Notes: generated by a model from the sequence alone, not told the origin. 64,000 bases of DNA from Candidatus Accumulibacter conexus (GCA_017592775.1 JAGFNJ010000017.1:1-64000), one strand, 5' to 3'. Counted from the stretch's first letter, positions 27,416 to 38,257 are shown. Program-made: numbers and translations.

Positions 27416-27923
27416 CGGGAATCTCCTTCTCGGCGGGAGTGTACGGGGCCGGCAGCAACGCCGGCGGCACGCCGCAACTGGGCGAGCGCCACACAATGTG
27501 GCACAGCGAAGCGCCGCGCGTCAATTCGCAGCGGCGGGGTGGCGCGGGCGGGGCGACTGCGGTCGACGATCCAAACCGGCCCGACTTCGTGTCAGGCGGA
27601 GCTGAAGTCCGGCCCGCTGATCGCGCGTGCGACCGCGGCAAGGATGCGAAAGCCCACGTCCGCGGCGCGCGCCGCACAGGGTGCAAACCCAACCGCCCTG
27701 CGGGCAGTATGGTTGACGCCGCGCGCAGCCGTCAACCGCTGGTCCTTGGCGGGAACGCGCCAGCATTTGCAGAAAAGCCCTGCGAAACGGCACCCCGAGC
27801 ACAGCCTGGTGCCCGGAGAGTGGCCGCGAAGGCAGGGCACGGAATCCGAACAGCCTGTCGCCGCGCACGCGCACCAGAGAGCACCTATACTTCGCTTCTC
27901 GTCCGGCCAGATCGGAAACCCGC
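27416..27923. other. Intergenic region between divergent genes
   Basis: No gene is supported in these 508 bases. A TATACT -10-like element at 27886-27891 would place a start site about 26 bases before the plus-strand metalloprotease gene, though no -35 is obvious. A 7-base inverted repeat GGTTGAC / GTCAACC (27711-27717 and 27731-27737, 13-base gap) is a possible operator. Several long but unconvincing frames reflect high GC only. Confidence 0.4.
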
Positions 27924-28559
27924 ATGATCGCTTCCCTGTCATTGGCAGCCTCGACCGCGCCGTCGTTCCCGACCCGCCCGGTGCAGGTGCGCACCGGTGC
28001 CGGCGTGGCTGCGGCCGATGGCGCGACCGATGCCGCGCCGGCAGGCGAATCGGCTACCGACCGGCCGCCGGCTGCTGCCGCCAGCGCGCAGGAGAAAAGC
28101 CAGCTCTCCGAAGCCGACCGCCAGCGCCTGCAGAGCCTGCAGCGGAGCGACCGCCAGGTGCGCGCGCACGAGATGGCGCACGTCGCCGCTGGTGGCAGCC
28201 TGGTGCGCAGCGGCGCCAGCTTCAGCTACGCCACCGGTCCCGACGGCCAGCGCTATGCGGTCGGCGGCGAGGTCGCCATCGACACCTCGCCCGGACGCAG
28301 TCCCGAGGAGACCCTCGACAAGGCGTCGCGGATCCGGGCTGCGGCAATGGCCCCGGCGGACCCCTCGCCGCAGGATCGGCAGGTCGCGGCACTGGCGACA
28401 CGCATGGCGATGCAGGCGAGCATGGAACTGGCGCTGCGGCGCGGCGACACGGTGACGGCCGACAGCCGGGGAGCGAGCGGCGCGACGGTGGCGGCCTATG
28501 CGGACGTCGCGGCGGCGGCTGGCGAAACGCCGGCAGCGGCCATCGACCTCTTCGCCTGA
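27924..28559 (+). CDS. Putative metalloprotease of the CJM1_0395/SprA-like family
   Basis: A 211-residue protein whose core matches the putative metalloprotease family: KSQLSEADRQRLQSLQRSDRQVR followed by HEMAH at 82-86 (HExxH zinc motif), then GGSLVRSGASFSYATGPDGQRYAVGGEV. The N-terminal ~55 residues are Ala/Pro-rich and probably disordered. There is no convincing signal peptide. The substrate is unknown. The OsmC-family gene follows by 16 bases. Confidence 0.82.
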   Translation: MIASLSLAASTAPSFPTRPVQVRTGAGVAAADGATDAAPAGESATDRPPAAAASAQEKSQLSEADRQRLQSLQRSDRQVRAHEMAHVAAGGSLVRSGASFSYATGPDGQRYAVGGEVAIDTSPGRSPEETLDKASRIRAAAMAPADPSPQDRQVAALATRMAMQASMELALRRGDTVTADSRGASGATVAAYADVAAAAGETPAAAIDLFA

Positions 28560-28575
28560 GCACCGGGAACCAGCC

Positions 28576-29055
28576 ATGGCCGAGCATGCCGCCGAAGTCC
28601 TCTGGTTGCGTGGCGAGCAGCCCTTCGTCGACAACCGCTACAGCCGCCGCCACCTGTTGCGCTTCGACGGTGGCGTCGAGGTGCCGGCGTCGTCATCGCC
28701 GCATGTCGTGCCGCTGCCGTTCTCGGATGCGGCGGCGGTAGATCCGGAAGAGGCCTTCGTCGCCTCGCTCGCGAGTTGCCACCTGCTGTGGTTCCTGGCG
28801 ATCGCCGCCGGCCGCGGCTATCGGGTCGACCGCTACAGCGACCGGCCAACCGGGGTCATGGCGCGCAATGGTGAAGGCAAGCTGGCGATGACACGGGTCA
28901 CCCTGCGGCCCGAGGTGTGCTTCTCGGGTGATCTCCTGCCGACCGACGATGAAATCCGGCGGATGCATCACGCGGCGCACGACGAATGCTTCATCGCCAG
29001 TTCGGTGCGCTCGGAAGTCCGCTGCGAACCGGTGCTCGAACCGCCGCGCGGCTGA
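28576..29055 (+). CDS. OsmC-family protein
   Basis: A 159-residue OsmC-like protein, a fold used for thiol-dependent reduction of organic hydroperoxides. It has the family segments DPEEAFVASLASCHLLWFL with the first redox Cys, and VTLRPEVCFSGDLLPTDDEI with the second. The ATG at 28576 lies 16 bases after the upstream stop. A second OsmC-like gene lies at 37838-38257, but the two are not close copies. Confidence 0.88.
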   Translation: MAEHAAEVLWLRGEQPFVDNRYSRRHLLRFDGGVEVPASSSPHVVPLPFSDAAAVDPEEAFVASLASCHLLWFLAIAAGRGYRVDRYSDRPTGVMARNGEGKLAMTRVTLRPEVCFSGDLLPTDDEIRRMHHAAHDECFIASSVRSEVRCEPVLEPPRG

Positions 29056-29086
29056 CGCCCGCGGTCGGGCGGCGACCGGCCGGCAT

Positions 29087-30019
29087 CTACGCGTGTTCGG
29101 CGACCGGCGTCAGCCAACCGGCGCGCGCCTGGTCGCGGCCGTGGACACAGTCGAAGTAGCGTCGCTGCAGTTCGCGCGTCAGCGGACCGGGGCGTCCGTC
29201 GCCAACGCGCCGCCGGTCGACCTCGACCACCGGCGTGATCTCGGCGGCGGTACCGGTGAGCAGGACTTCGTCGGCGCAGTACAGTTCGTCGCGCGTGATG
29301 CGCCGCGCCACCACCGGCAGGCCCATGTCGCCGGCGATGTCGATGACGCTGCGGCGGGTGATGCCGTCGAGTGCCGAGCTGACTTCCGGTTCGAGCAACG
29401 TTCCCCGCCGGACGACGAACAGGTTCTCGCTGGCGCCCTCGGCGACGAAGCCGGCGGTGTCGAGCAGCAGCGCTTCGTCGTAGCCGTCGGCGCGCGCTTC
29501 GCGGCTGGCGAGGATCGAGTTGGTGTACGTCGACACCGACTTCGCCCGGCACATCTGGACATTGACGTGATGCCGCGCGAAAGACGAGATCTTGACGCGG
29601 ATGCCGTCGTCCAGCGCCCGCTCGCCGAGGTAGGCGCGCCACGGCCAGGCGGCGATCATCGCATGCACGCGCGCGCCGACCGGGTCGAGGCCGACCTTCT
29701 CGGCGCCGAGGAAGAGCAGCGGGCGGATGTAGCCGGCATCGAGGCGATTGCGGGCGACGATCCGGCGACAGGCATCGGCGAGCGTCGCGCGGTCGAAATC
29801 GTTCGCCAGCCCGAGGATGTGCGCCGATTCGCATAGCCGCCGCAGGTGCTCGTCGAGCCTGAATATCGACGGCCCGCGGGCCGTCGCATAGGCGCGAATC
29901 CCCTCGAAGACGCCGAGGCCATAATGCAGCGTATGCGTCAGCACGTGCACCCGCGCCTCGCGCCAGGGAACGAACACACCGTCCAGCCAGATCCAGCCAT
30001 CCGGATCTTCGCCGCTCAT
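29087..30019 (-). CDS. ilvE: Branched-chain amino acid aminotransferase
   Basis: A 310-residue PLP-dependent fold-IV aminotransferase, catalysing the last step of leucine, isoleucine and valine synthesis. The N-terminal HTLHYGLGVFEGIRAY, the region of the catalytic Lys in RAKSVSTYTNSILA, the EGASENLFVV segment and the LTGTAAEITPV phosphate-binding segment are all present. The start at 30019 has a GGGAGAAGG ribosome binding site. It is monocistronic in appearance. Confidence 0.94.
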   Translation of the reverse strand: MSGEDPDGWIWLDGVFVPWREARVHVLTHTLHYGLGVFEGIRAYATARGPSIFRLDEHLRRLCESAHILGLANDFDRATLADACRRIVARNRLDAGYIRPLLFLGAEKVGLDPVGARVHAMIAAWPWRAYLGERALDDGIRVKISSFARHHVNVQMCRAKSVSTYTNSILASREARADGYDEALLLDTAGFVAEGASENLFVVRRGTLLEPEVSSALDGITRRSVIDIAGDMGLPVVARRITRDELYCADEVLLTGTAAEITPVVEVDRRRVGDGRPGPLTRELQRRYFDCVHGRDQARAGWLTPVAEHA

Positions 30020-30208
30020 TGCCTTCTCCCGCGTTGTCTGTCGAGAGCGCAGCATCGCTGCGACCGCCAACGGTGACAAACGAAAAGACTGCAGGCGACG
30101 ATGAGCGGAATTCATCCGCGCGGCGGCGGCCGTTTGGCGCCGGTGGCGTCGCGCCGCGGCCTCCAGGTCGCCCGCGCCCGCCGCTGCGCGATGATGCCGC
30201 CCGGCCGA

Positions 30209-31114
30209 CTACGCTGCGCCCGTGCCGCTGCCCGGCGACGCCGGCTGTGCCGCCGCCAGCAGCCAGTCGACGAAAGCCATCACCCTGGGCCTCGACGGCG
30301 CAGCGGGCGAGAGCAGCACGTGGTAGCCGCGGTCAAGCGCTTCCACCGCGAAGGTCTGGATCAGGCTGCCGGCCGCCAGGTGCGGCTCGACCAGCCGGCG
30401 CGGGCACAGGGCAACGCCGTGGCCGGCCGCCGCGGCTTCGATCATCATCACGGCGTCGTCGAAGCGGATGCCGCCCGCGGGCTCGTGCCAGTCGATGCCG
30501 GCGGCCTCCAGCCAAGGGCACCAGGGGAGAAGCGGGTGGTGCAGCAGGGTGGCGCGGACGAGATGCCCGGGCTCGTCGAGGCCGCCGACGCTGGCCGGGT
30601 AAGCAGGACTGCACACCGTCACCAGCACCTCGTCCGACATCTTGAAGCTTGTCAGGCCAGGCCACTGGCCGTCGCCGTAGCGCACGCCGATGTCCACCTC
30701 GCCCGAGCGGATGGTTCCGAGCTGGGTCGACGTGGACAGAATCAGGTCGACCGCCGGGTACTGGCGCTGAAAGTCGGCGAGGCGGTTGACCAGCCACTTG
30801 CTGCCGATCGCCGGCGCGACGCTGACGCGCAACTCGTGCCGCGCGCCGTGCGCGATGGCGCGCGTCGCCCGTTCGATGTCGGCGAGCGCGGCACGGACGC
30901 CGCTCAGGTAGGCCTCGCCCGGCGGCGTCAGGACGATGTTGCGGTTGAGGCGCAGGAAGAGGCGGACACCCAGATCGTCCTCGAGCTGCTTGATGCGATG
31001 ACTGATCGCCGACTGGGTGACACAGAGTTCGTCGGCCGCCTTGACGAAGGACTGCTGCCGCGCCGCCGCCTCGAATGCCTCGAGGGCGTGCATCGGCGGC
31101 AGACGGAAGGCCAT
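30209..31114 (-). CDS. LysR-type regulator, GcvA-like
   Basis: A 301-residue transcription factor. The N-terminal helix-turn-helix is clear (ALEAFEAAARQQSFVKAADELCVTQSAISHRIKQLE, split across residues ~9-45), and the substrate-binding domain resembles GcvA-type regulators (GVRYGDGQWPGL, GIRFDDAVMMIEAA). The start (31114) lies 5 bases after the stop of the cytochrome-assembly-like gene, so it is in a transcriptional unit with it. There is no adjacent divergent target gene, so its regulon is unknown. Confidence 0.9.
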   Translation of the reverse strand: MAFRLPPMHALEAFEAAARQQSFVKAADELCVTQSAISHRIKQLEDDLGVRLFLRLNRNIVLTPPGEAYLSGVRAALADIERATRAIAHGARHELRVSVAPAIGSKWLVNRLADFQRQYPAVDLILSTSTQLGTIRSGEVDIGVRYGDGQWPGLTSFKMSDEVLVTVCSPAYPASVGGLDEPGHLVRATLLHHPLLPWCPWLEAAGIDWHEPAGGIRFDDAVMMIEAAAAGHGVALCPRRLVEPHLAAGSLIQTFAVEALDRGYHVLLSPAAPSRPRVMAFVDWLLAAAQPASPGSGTGAA

Positions 31115-31119
31115 CGTTC

Positions 31120-31959
31120 TCAGAGGCGACCGAGCACGACTTCGGCGACGAAACGGCTGCCGATGTAGGCCAGCAGCAGAACCATGAAACCGGCCAGGGT
31201 CCAGCGCAACGCGATGCGCCCGCGCCAGCCGTAGACGCGACGACCGACCAGCAGCGCGGCGAAGATTCCCCACGAGGCGAAGGCAAAGAGCGTCTTGTGG
31301 TCGAGCACCGCCGCCTTGCCGAAGATCTCCTCCGAGAACCAGACGCCGCTGACCAGGGCGACGGTCAGCAGGCAGAAGGCGACCGTGATCATGCGAAACA
31401 GCAGCGCCTCCATGGTCAGGATCGGCGGCAGGCTGCTGAGGCTGCGGGTCATCGAGCGCTGGTGCAGCTTGCGTTCGGCAAAGCCCATGAAGACGGCGTG
31501 CAGCGCCGACAGGGTGAACAGGCTGTAGGCCAGCATCGCCGCCAGGAAATGGACCATGAAGCCCCAACCGCCGGCATGGCCGATGACGCGCAACTGCGGG
31601 AAGATGGCCGGCGCCGCCGCTCCGGCTGCGGCCAGCGGCAGGACCATCGGCTGCAGGCCGTCCATGCGCGAGCGGAAGCTCTCCAGCCAGTAGATCAGTA
31701 CCGCCAGCCAGAGCATCAGCGACAGCGCGTAGCTGAACGAGAAGCGCATGCCGCCGCCAGCGAAGACACCCTGGTACAGTCCGAAGCCCTGGATCAGCAG
31801 CGCGACGACGATCGCCGCCCGTTCCCACGGCTGCATCGGCAGCGTCACCAGCGAGCGCTCCTTCTCGCGCCAGCGTGTGTGCCAGAAGTGAAACCCGAGG
31901 GCCGCGTAGAGCAGTGACGAAACGACGTGCGGCAGCAGGTGCAGTAGAATGTCGGGCAT
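31120..31959 (-). CDS. CcsA/YpjD-family inner-membrane cytochrome-assembly-like protein
   Basis: A 279-residue protein with eight predicted helices and the CcsA-type WGFMVHFLAAMLAYSLFTLSA and LDHKTLFAFASWGIF segments containing conserved histidines. The family includes heme-handling proteins of cytochrome c maturation. The short YpjD subgroup, usually encoded beside ffh as here, has no proven role. It is divergent from ffh with 30 bases between the start codons. Confidence 0.88.
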   Translation of the reverse strand: MPDILLHLLPHVVSSLLYAALGFHFWHTRWREKERSLVTLPMQPWERAAIVVALLIQGFGLYQGVFAGGGMRFSFSYALSLMLWLAVLIYWLESFRSRMDGLQPMVLPLAAAGAAAPAIFPQLRVIGHAGGWGFMVHFLAAMLAYSLFTLSALHAVFMGFAERKLHQRSMTRSLSSLPPILTMEALLFRMITVAFCLLTVALVSGVWFSEEIFGKAAVLDHKTLFAFASWGIFAALLVGRRVYGWRGRIALRWTLAGFMVLLLAYIGSRFVAEVVLGRL

Positions 31960-31989
31960 TTTTCGAGTTTACACCAAGCCGGAATCCAG

Positions 31990-33345
31990 ATGCTCGACAA
32001 CCTGACCCAACGCCTTTCCCGCGTCATGAAGACGCTGCGCGGTGAAGCACGCCTGACCGAGTCCAACATCGCCGATGCCTTGCGCGAGGTCCGCCTCGCG
32101 CTGCTCGAAGCCGACGTCGCCCTGCCCGCAGTCAAGCACCTGATCGCCGCGGTGAAGGAGAAGGCCGTCGGCGAGGAAGTCATCGGCTCGCTGAGCCCGG
32201 GGCAGGCGCTGGTCGGCGTCGTGCACCGCGAGTTGACGCAACTGATGGGCGAGGCGCACACGGGCCTCAACCTGGCGACGCAGCCGCCGGCGATCGTCCT
32301 CATGGCCGGCCTGCAGGGATCGGGCAAGACGACCACCGTCGGCAAGCTGGCAAAACTGCTGCGCGAGACGCAGAAGAAGAGGGTTCTGGTCGTCTCCTGC
32401 GACGTCTATCGACCAGCCGCCATCGAGCAGTTGGAGACCGTCGCCGCACAGGCCGGCGTCGATTCCTTTCCGTCGACCACCAGCGAGAAGCCGGTCGACA
32501 TCGCGCGCAACGCGGTCGACTGGGCCAGACGCCACTACTACGACGTGCTGCTGGTCGACACCGCCGGCCGCCTGTCGATCGACGAGGCGATGATGAAGGA
32601 GATCGCCGAGCTGCATGCGGTGATCCGGCCGATCGAGACGCTCTTCGTCGTCGACGCGATGCAGGGCCAGGACGCGATCAACACCGCCCGCGCCTTCAAC
32701 GAAGCCCTGCCGCTGACCGGCGTCATCCTGACCAAGCTCGACGGTGATGCGCGCGGCGGTGCCGCGCTGTCGGTCCGCCATGTCACCGGGCGGCCGATCA
32801 AGTACGCCGGCGTCGGCGAGAAGCTGACCGGCATCGAGGCCTTCCATCCCGAACGGATGGCCTCGCGCATCCTCGGCATGGGCGACGTGCTGTCGCTGAT
32901 CGAGGAAGCCAAGAAGGGAATCGACGAAGACAAGGCGATCGAGTTCGCGCGCAAGCTGAAGTCGGGCAAGACCTTTGATCTCAACGACTTCAAGGACCAG
33001 ATCAGCCAGATGCGCAAGATGGGCGGGCTGTCGTCGATGCTCGAGAAACTGCCGGCGCAGTTCTCGCAGGCAGCCGGTCAGTTGCCTGCCGGTGGTGAGG
33101 AGAAGGCGGTGGCACGCGTCGAGGGAATCATCAACTCGATGACGCCCGCCGAGCGCAGCCACCCCGAACTGCTCAAGGCCGCCCGCAAGCGGCGCGTGGC
33201 GCTGGGTGCCGGCGTGCAGGTGCAGGAGGTCAACCGCCTGCTGAAGCAGTTCGAGCAGACGCAGAAGATGATGAAGCAGTTCTCGCGCGGCGGCATGGCA
33301 CAACTCATGCGCGGCCTCAAGAGCATGTTGCCGGGGATGCGCTGA
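31990..33345 (+). CDS. ffh: Signal recognition particle protein Ffh
   Basis: A 451-residue SRP GTPase that targets inner-membrane proteins to the translocon together with 4.5S RNA and FtsY. The N-domain, G-domain (GLQGSGKTTTVGKLA, DTAGRLSID, TKLDGDARGG) and the Met-rich M-domain ending with MRGLKSMLPGM are all intact. The length is normal. No 4.5S RNA gene was seen in the window. Confidence 0.98.
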   Translation: MLDNLTQRLSRVMKTLRGEARLTESNIADALREVRLALLEADVALPAVKHLIAAVKEKAVGEEVIGSLSPGQALVGVVHRELTQLMGEAHTGLNLATQPPAIVLMAGLQGSGKTTTVGKLAKLLRETQKKRVLVVSCDVYRPAAIEQLETVAAQAGVDSFPSTTSEKPVDIARNAVDWARRHYYDVLLVDTAGRLSIDEAMMKEIAELHAVIRPIETLFVVDAMQGQDAINTARAFNEALPLTGVILTKLDGDARGGAALSVRHVTGRPIKYAGVGEKLTGIEAFHPERMASRILGMGDVLSLIEEAKKGIDEDKAIEFARKLKSGKTFDLNDFKDQISQMRKMGGLSSMLEKLPAQFSQAAGQLPAGGEEKAVARVEGIINSMTPAERSHPELLKAARKRRVALGAGVQVQEVNRLLKQFEQTQKMMKQFSRGGMAQLMRGLKSMLPGMR

Positions 33346-33372
33346 CGGCGCAGGAAGCGGCAGGATGCGGTG

Positions 33373-33975
33373 TCAGCGCATGGCCAGGTTGCGCTTGCTG
33401 TAGGACCAGTGGTTCTGCCAGGCGGCGCGTACCATGTTCGGGTACTGCGGCTGGCCAAGGCTGCCGTTGTAGCGGCCGAGCGCCCGGTAGAGGTCGCCCC
33501 GTTCGATGTCGAGATAGTGGCGCAGGATGGTGCAGCCGTAACGCAGGTTGGTGCGCAGGTGGAAGAGATTGTCCTCGCTGCCGCCGACGAGCCGGACCCA
33601 GAACGGCATCACCTGCATGAAACCGCGCGCGCCGGCCGTCGACACGGCATACTTCTTGAAGCCGCTCTCGACCTGGATCAGACCGAGCACCAGTTGCGGA
33701 TCGAGCCCGGCGCGCGTCGCCTCGTAATGCACGGCGCGCAGGAAGTCCAGGCGTGCATCGCGGTCCGGAATGCGTTTCTCGAGACGCTGCGACATCTCGC
33801 TCAGCCAGCCGATGGCCTCCGTCGAATCCGTGAACGAACTGCGTGGCGGGGCGCGATCGGACACCGTGCGCGAGAGTGCGGCCCGCACGCTCGCAGAAAG
33901 CGGCTCATACTTCTGCGCTCCGGCCTGCACCGCGAGCGGCAGCAGCAGGGCAGCGAGAGCGATCAGGGAGCGCAC
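33373..33975 (-). CDS. Periplasmic lytic transglycosylase
   Basis: A 200-residue Slt/MltE-like muramidase with an N-terminal signal peptide (cleavage after about AVQAGA) and a C-terminal SLT domain with the catalytic Glu in [14 protein letters not shown], followed by [12 protein letters not shown] and [10 protein letters not shown]. It cleaves peptidoglycan to 1,6-anhydro products. The start overlaps proS by 13 bases, implying cotranscription with it. Confidence 0.92.
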   Translation of the reverse strand: MRSLIALAALLLPLAVQAGAQKYEPLSASVRAALSRTVSDRAPPRSSFTDSTEAIGWLSEMSQRLEKRIPDRDARLDFLRAVHYEATRAGLDPQLVLGLIQVESGFKKYAVSTAGARGFMQVMPFWVRLVGGSEDNLFHLRTNLRYGCTILRHYLDIERGDLYRALGRYNGSLGQPQYPNMVRAAWQNHWSYSKRNLAMR

Positions 33976-35687
33976 AGGCGGTCCTTCAGGAAGCGGCCGA
34001 TCTCGGCCATGGCGACCATCTGCGGCTCGGCGTCGACGCGTCCCTTGTACTCGAAGCGGCCTTCGGCAAGACCGCGCTCGCCGACCACCACCCGGTGCGG
34101 CACGCCGATCAGCTCCATTTCGGCGAACATCACACCCGGTCTTTCGTTGCGGTCATCGAGCAGGACGTCGACGCCGGCGTCGACCAGTTCGGCGTAGAGC
34201 GCATCGGCAGCCGCCTTGACGGCAGCGCTCTTGCCATATCCCATCGGCACGATGCACACCGTGAAGGGCGCGATCGCCGCCGGGAAGACGATGCCGCGGT
34301 CGTCGTGACCCTGTTCGATCGCGGCGCCGACTATGCGGGTGACGCCGATGCCATAGCAGCCCATTTCCATGATGCGGCTCTGCCCCCCTTCGTCGAGGAA
34401 GCTGCATTTCAGCGCCTCGGCGTACTTCGTTCGCAACTGGAAGATGTGGCCGACCTCGATGCCGCGACAGAGTTCCAGCTGGCCCCGACCATCGGGCGAC
34501 GGATCGCCGGCGACGACGTTGCGCAGATCACCGACCAGCGTCGGCTCCGGCAGATCGCGCGCGAAATTGACTCCGGTGAGGTGAAACCCTGCCTCGTTGG
34601 CACCACAGACGAAGTCGCTCATCACTGCCACGCTGCGGTCGGCATGGACCGCAATGCCGCTACTGCCGACCGGACCGATGTAGCCAGGCTGGCAGCCGAG
34701 CGCAGCGGCGATCTCGTCGTCGCGCGCGAAGCGGAATTCACCCAGGAGCTTCTGTGCCTTCAGCTCGTTCAGGCTGTGGTCACCGCGCAGCAGGATCAGT
34801 GCGAAACCGCCGGCGCCGCCCTCCCCGCCGGCCAGCACGATCGCGATCGCCTTCACCGTCGCGCTCAGCGCAACCCCCAGCAGCTCGGCCACGTCTTCGC
34901 AGCGGGTGCGACCGGGCGTCGCCACCTTCTGCATGCTGGCGCCGGCGGGCGGGCGACCGCCCGCCGGCGCCAGCGCCTCCGCCAGTTCGACGTTGGCTGC
35001 GTAATCGGATGCCGGACAATAGGCCAGCGCGTCCTCGCCCGAGTCGGCAAGAACGTGGAACTCGTGCGAACCGGTGCCGCCAATCGAGCCGGTGTCGGCC
35101 GCCACTGCCCGGAACTTCAGGCCCAGACGATCGAAGATGCGCGTGTAGGTCGCGAACATGTTGCGATACTCACGCTGCAGGTCGTCGAAGCTGGCGTGAA
35201 AGGAGTAGCCGTCCTTCATCAGGAATTCCCGCCCGCGCATGACGCCGAAGCGGGGCCGGATCTCGTCGCGGAACTTGACCTGGATCTGGTAGAAGTGGAG
35301 GGGCAACTGGCGGTAGCTCCTCACCTCGCGACGAACGACATCGGTGATGACCTCCTCGTGCGTCGGGCCGATGACGAAATCCCGCTGGTGGCGATCCTTG
35401 CAGCGCAGAAGCTCGGGACCGTACTTCTCCCAGCGCCCGGATTCCTGCCACAGCTCGCCCGGCTGCACCGCCGGCATCGACAGCTCGATGGCGCCGGCGC
35501 GATTCATCTCGTCGCGAACGATCGCCTCGACCTTGCGCACGACGCGCAAGCCGACCGGCATCCAGGTGTAGATGCCACCCGCCAGCCGCTTGATCATGCC
35601 GGCGCGCAGCATCAGCTTGTGGCTGACCACCTCGGCGTCAGCGGGCGCCTCCTTGAGCGTTGACAGAAAGAACCGGGAAGTGCGCAT
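33963..35687 (-). CDS. proS: Prolyl-tRNA synthetase (with editing insertion)
   Basis: A 574-residue class II synthetase of the bacterial type with a YbaK-like editing insertion (about 225-400) between motifs 2 and 3. Class II motifs are visible: [15 protein letters not shown] near motif 1, [27 protein letters not shown] around motif 2 (split here for length), and [17 protein letters not shown] at motif 3. The C-terminal anticodon-binding domain is complete. Confidence 0.97.
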   Translation of the reverse strand: MRTSRFFLSTLKEAPADAEVVSHKLMLRAGMIKRLAGGIYTWMPVGLRVVRKVEAIVRDEMNRAGAIELSMPAVQPGELWQESGRWEKYGPELLRCKDRHQRDFVIGPTHEEVITDVVRREVRSYRQLPLHFYQIQVKFRDEIRPRFGVMRGREFLMKDGYSFHASFDDLQREYRNMFATYTRIFDRLGLKFRAVAADTGSIGGTGSHEFHVLADSGEDALAYCPASDYAANVELAEALAPAGGRPPAGASMQKVATPGRTRCEDVAELLGVALSATVKAIAIVLAGGEGGAGGFALILLRGDHSLNELKAQKLLGEFRFARDDEIAAALGCQPGYIGPVGSSGIAVHADRSVAVMSDFVCGANEAGFHLTGVNFARDLPEPTLVGDLRNVVAGDPSPDGRGQLELCRGIEVGHIFQLRTKYAEALKCSFLDEGGQSRIMEMGCYGIGVTRIVGAAIEQGHDDRGIVFPAAIAPFTVCIVPMGYGKSAAVKAAADALYAELVDAGVDVLLDDRNERPGVMFAEMELIGVPHRVVVGERGLAEGRFEYKGRVDAEPQMVAMAEIGRFLKDRLCAP

Positions 35688-35933
35688 CGGGATCGACAGT
35701 GGATGAAAAGCGCGATTCTACTGGACAGACGCTCGAATGGGTGACCCCGCAAGCCGGAACCGCACGCCGCGGCACGCGGCAACCGGGATGTCCCGCACAG
35801 CGATGGCCGCGAGGCTGCCCACGCCTGGCCGTGGCGTGCGTTTCCCCCGGCTGCCTTCTTCTGTCGCGACGCTTTGCAAGACCCCGCAAATGTGGAAGAA
35901 TGCACTCAACGATTTGATTTGCAGGTGTCGGAA

Positions 35934-36479
35934 ATGCTTGACCGTGAAGGCTACCGCCCGAACGTCGGCATCATTCTTTGCAACGCCAGAAACGAGGTCT
36001 TCTGGGGCAAGCGGATACGAGAACATTCATGGCAGTTCCCGCAGGGCGGCATCAAGCGGGGTGAGACGCCCGAGCAGGCAATGTACCGGGAACTGCATGA
36101 AGAGATCGGCCTGTTGCCTGAGCACGTACTTGTTCTGGGACGGACCAAGGACTGGTTGCGCTACGACGTGCCCACCCACTGGGTCAGAAGGGAGTGGCGT
36201 GGCAGCTATCGTGGCCAGAAGCAGATCTGGTTCCTGCTGCGCCTGGTCGGTCGCGACTGCGACGTGTCGCTGCGTGCCTGCGATCATCCCGAGTTCGACG
36301 CCTGGCGCTGGAACAGCTACTGGGTTTCGCTCGACGCGGTGATCGAGTTCAAGCGCCGGGTGTACGAGCAGGCGCTGAACGAACTGGCCCGTTTCCTCAA
36401 CGCCGATGGACGCCGCGCCCAGCGTGCAGCCGCGTCGTTCCGCTCGCCGCCGCCCGCTGGCCTGCCCGGCAAGGAATGA
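35934..36479 (+). CDS. rppH: RNA pyrophosphohydrolase RppH
   Basis: A 181-residue Nudix hydrolase that converts 5'-triphosphate RNA to monophosphate and so starts mRNA decay. The Nudix box is intact ([20 protein letters not shown] followed by IGL), with the RppH-type N-terminus [17 protein letters not shown] and the SWQFPQGG segment. The ATG at 35934 is chosen because conservation begins there. The ribosome binding site is weak. The next gene overlaps by 4 bases. Confidence 0.96.
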   Translation: MLDREGYRPNVGIILCNARNEVFWGKRIREHSWQFPQGGIKRGETPEQAMYRELHEEIGLLPEHVLVLGRTKDWLRYDVPTHWVRREWRGSYRGQKQIWFLLRLVGRDCDVSLRACDHPEFDAWRWNSYWVSLDAVIEFKRRVYEQALNELARFLNADGRRAQRAAASFRSPPPAGLPGKE

Positions 36480-37060
36480 CGGTGCCCGCATCCGTTCTCG
36501 CGCGCAGTGCCCACAGTGCGGTTGCCGGGCGGCTCCCCTTCGCCTGCCGCACGCACTGGCTGCTCGCTGTGCTCCTGGCCTTGCCACTGTCTGGCGGGGC
36601 GGAAAGCTACGACCCCGATGGTGAGCAAAGGCCTGCCCCGGAGCCGGAAGTCGAGTTGCCGGCCTTTCCCCGGACGGAGAACCTGCTTCCGTTCACCGTC
36701 AGCGCGACGACCAACAACCAGTTCCTGATCGACAGCAGTTCGCTCAGCGTCGGCAGCGATGGCGTCACCCGCTACACGCTGGTGATCGTCAGCCCCTCCG
36801 GGGCGCGCAACGTCAGCTACGAAGGGATGAAATGCACGACTGGCGAACGTCGGCTCTACGCGCTCGGCCGCACCGACGAGACTTGGGCCCGGGCACGCAA
36901 CGACCGCTGGACACGGATCACGAACAGCACGCTCAACCGGCATCACGCGGCTCTCTTCTCCGAGTATTTCTGTCCGATCACGGTCGTACAGCAGACCCCC
37001 GAACAAATGATCGACACCTTGCGGCGCGGCGGCCACAGCGCGCTGCGCATCAGACCATAG
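36476..37060 (+). CDS. CNP1-like exported protein
   Basis: A 194-residue protein with a hydrophobic signal sequence (about 28-42, before AESYDP). The body is of the CNP1-like type found in Betaproteobacteria ([39 protein letters not shown]). Function is not established. Its ATG overlaps the rppH stop (ATGA) after AAGGA in the end of rppH, indicating coupling. Confidence 0.85.
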   Translation: MTVPASVLARSAHSAVAGRLPFACRTHWLLAVLLALPLSGGAESYDPDGEQRPAPEPEVELPAFPRTENLLPFTVSATTNNQFLIDSSSLSVGSDGVTRYTLVIVSPSGARNVSYEGMKCTTGERRLYALGRTDETWARARNDRWTRITNSTLNRHHAALFSEYFCPITVVQQTPEQMIDTLRRGGHSALRIRP

Positions 37061-37217
37061 TTGGCCGCGGGCAGCGCCGCGAGCGTGGCCGGCGAAACGG
37101 AAGGCGGAACATGCAGCCCGTAGCTCGTCCCACCCTTTCCTCTGCCGGCAGCCGGCGAGGCATCCTTCGTCAGCCGGCGGCGCGACCCACGGCGGCAACG
37201 GCACGTCCGGGGCAGGA

Positions 37218-37841
37218 ATGATCAGCGATCGTTTCATCATCGAATTCGACAGGGCCTTGCGCACGCTGTGCGCACCGGCTTCGACCGTGCGCGAAGTTCC
37301 CGGCAGCAGCGAGGCGGAATCTCCCATGTCGGCAGCCGAGAAGACCCATGCGGCAGCCCTGATGCGCGTCAACCACGTCGGCGAGATCTGTGCGCAGGCG
37401 CTGTATCAGGGTCAGGCGCTGACGTCGCGCCAGGCTGACGTTCGTCAGGCGCTCGCGCTGGCAGCGCGCGAAGAAACCGAACATCTGGCGTGGACCGAAC
37501 GTCGCCTGGCTGAACTGGGTAGCCGCACCAGCCTGCTCAATCCGGTCTGGTACCTCGGCGCACTGGTGATCGGCGTCGTCGCCGGCAAGCTGGGAGACGA
37601 CTGGAGCCTCGGCTTCCTGGCCGAGACCGAGCGCCAGGTCGAGGCGCACCTGGACGGTCACCTCAGCGAACTGCCCGACCAGGACGCGCGGTCGCGGGCG
37701 ATCGTCGCACAGATGCGGCGCGACGAGATCGCGCACGCCGAGACGGCAGTGCGGCTTGGCGCGCGCGAACTCCCGGCGGCGGCAGTCAAGGCGATGCAGT
37801 TGGCGGCGCGGACGATGACGCGAACCGCCTACTACATCTAG
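37218..37841 (+). CDS. coq7: Coq7-type ubiquinone biosynthesis hydroxylase
   Basis: A 207-residue di-iron monooxygenase for the C6-hydroxylation in ubiquinone synthesis. The carboxylate and His ligands are visible in [37 protein letters not shown] and [11 protein letters not shown]. Use of Coq7 instead of the flavoprotein UbiF is typical of many Betaproteobacteria. It is convergent with an OsmC-like gene, with a 4-base overlap at the stop codons. Confidence 0.95.
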   Translation: MISDRFIIEFDRALRTLCAPASTVREVPGSSEAESPMSAAEKTHAAALMRVNHVGEICAQALYQGQALTSRQADVRQALALAAREETEHLAWTERRLAELGSRTSLLNPVWYLGALVIGVVAGKLGDDWSLGFLAETERQVEAHLDGHLSELPDQDARSRAIVAQMRRDEIAHAETAVRLGARELPAAAVKAMQLAARTMTRTAYYI

Positions 37842-38257
37842 GTTTCGATGATCTCGAAATCGTGGGTGATGGCAGCCGTCTTGCCAAGCATGATCGACGC
37901 CGAGCAGTACTTCTCCTTCGACAGCTCGATCGCCCGCGCTACCGCCTCCGGCTTCAACTGCTTGCCGCTGACGCGAAAGTGGAAATGGATGCTGGTGAAC
38001 ACCCGTGGTTCGCTCTCGGCCCGCTCCGCGCGCAAGCTGACCTCGCACCCGGCGACGGCCTGGCGCCCCTTCTTCAAAATCAGCACGACGTCGTAGGCGG
38101 TGCAACCACCGGTGCCGGCGAGCAGCAACTCCATCGGCCGCGGTGCCAGGTTGCGCCCGCCTGCCTCGGGAGCACCGTCCATCACCAGCGCATGATTGCT
38201 GCCCGTCTCGGCCAGAAACGACATCCCGCTGCCGGTCCACTTCACCGTACACTCCAT
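37838..38257 (-). CDS. OsmC-family peroxide-reductase-like protein
   Basis: A 139-residue OsmC-type protein with one redox Cys in [15 protein letters not shown] and a second in [15 protein letters not shown]. The start at 38257 has AAGGAG seven bases upstream, and [19 protein letters not shown] matches the family start. A TACAAT -10-like element lies at 38304-38299 on the minus strand. It probably reduces small or organic hydroperoxides, but the YhfA subgroup is uncharacterised. Confidence 0.9.
   Translation of the reverse strand: MECTVKWTGSGMSFLAETGSNHALVMDGAPEAGGRNLAPRPMELLLAGTGGCTAYDVVLILKKGRQAVAGCEVSLRAERAESEPRVFTSIHFHFRVSGKQLKPEAVARAIELSKEKYCSASIMLGKTAAITHDFEIIET

Noticed and set aside
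27711-27737. FNR-type box from GGTTGAC / GTCAACC
   Set aside because: The half-sites are 13 bases apart instead of the required short spacer.
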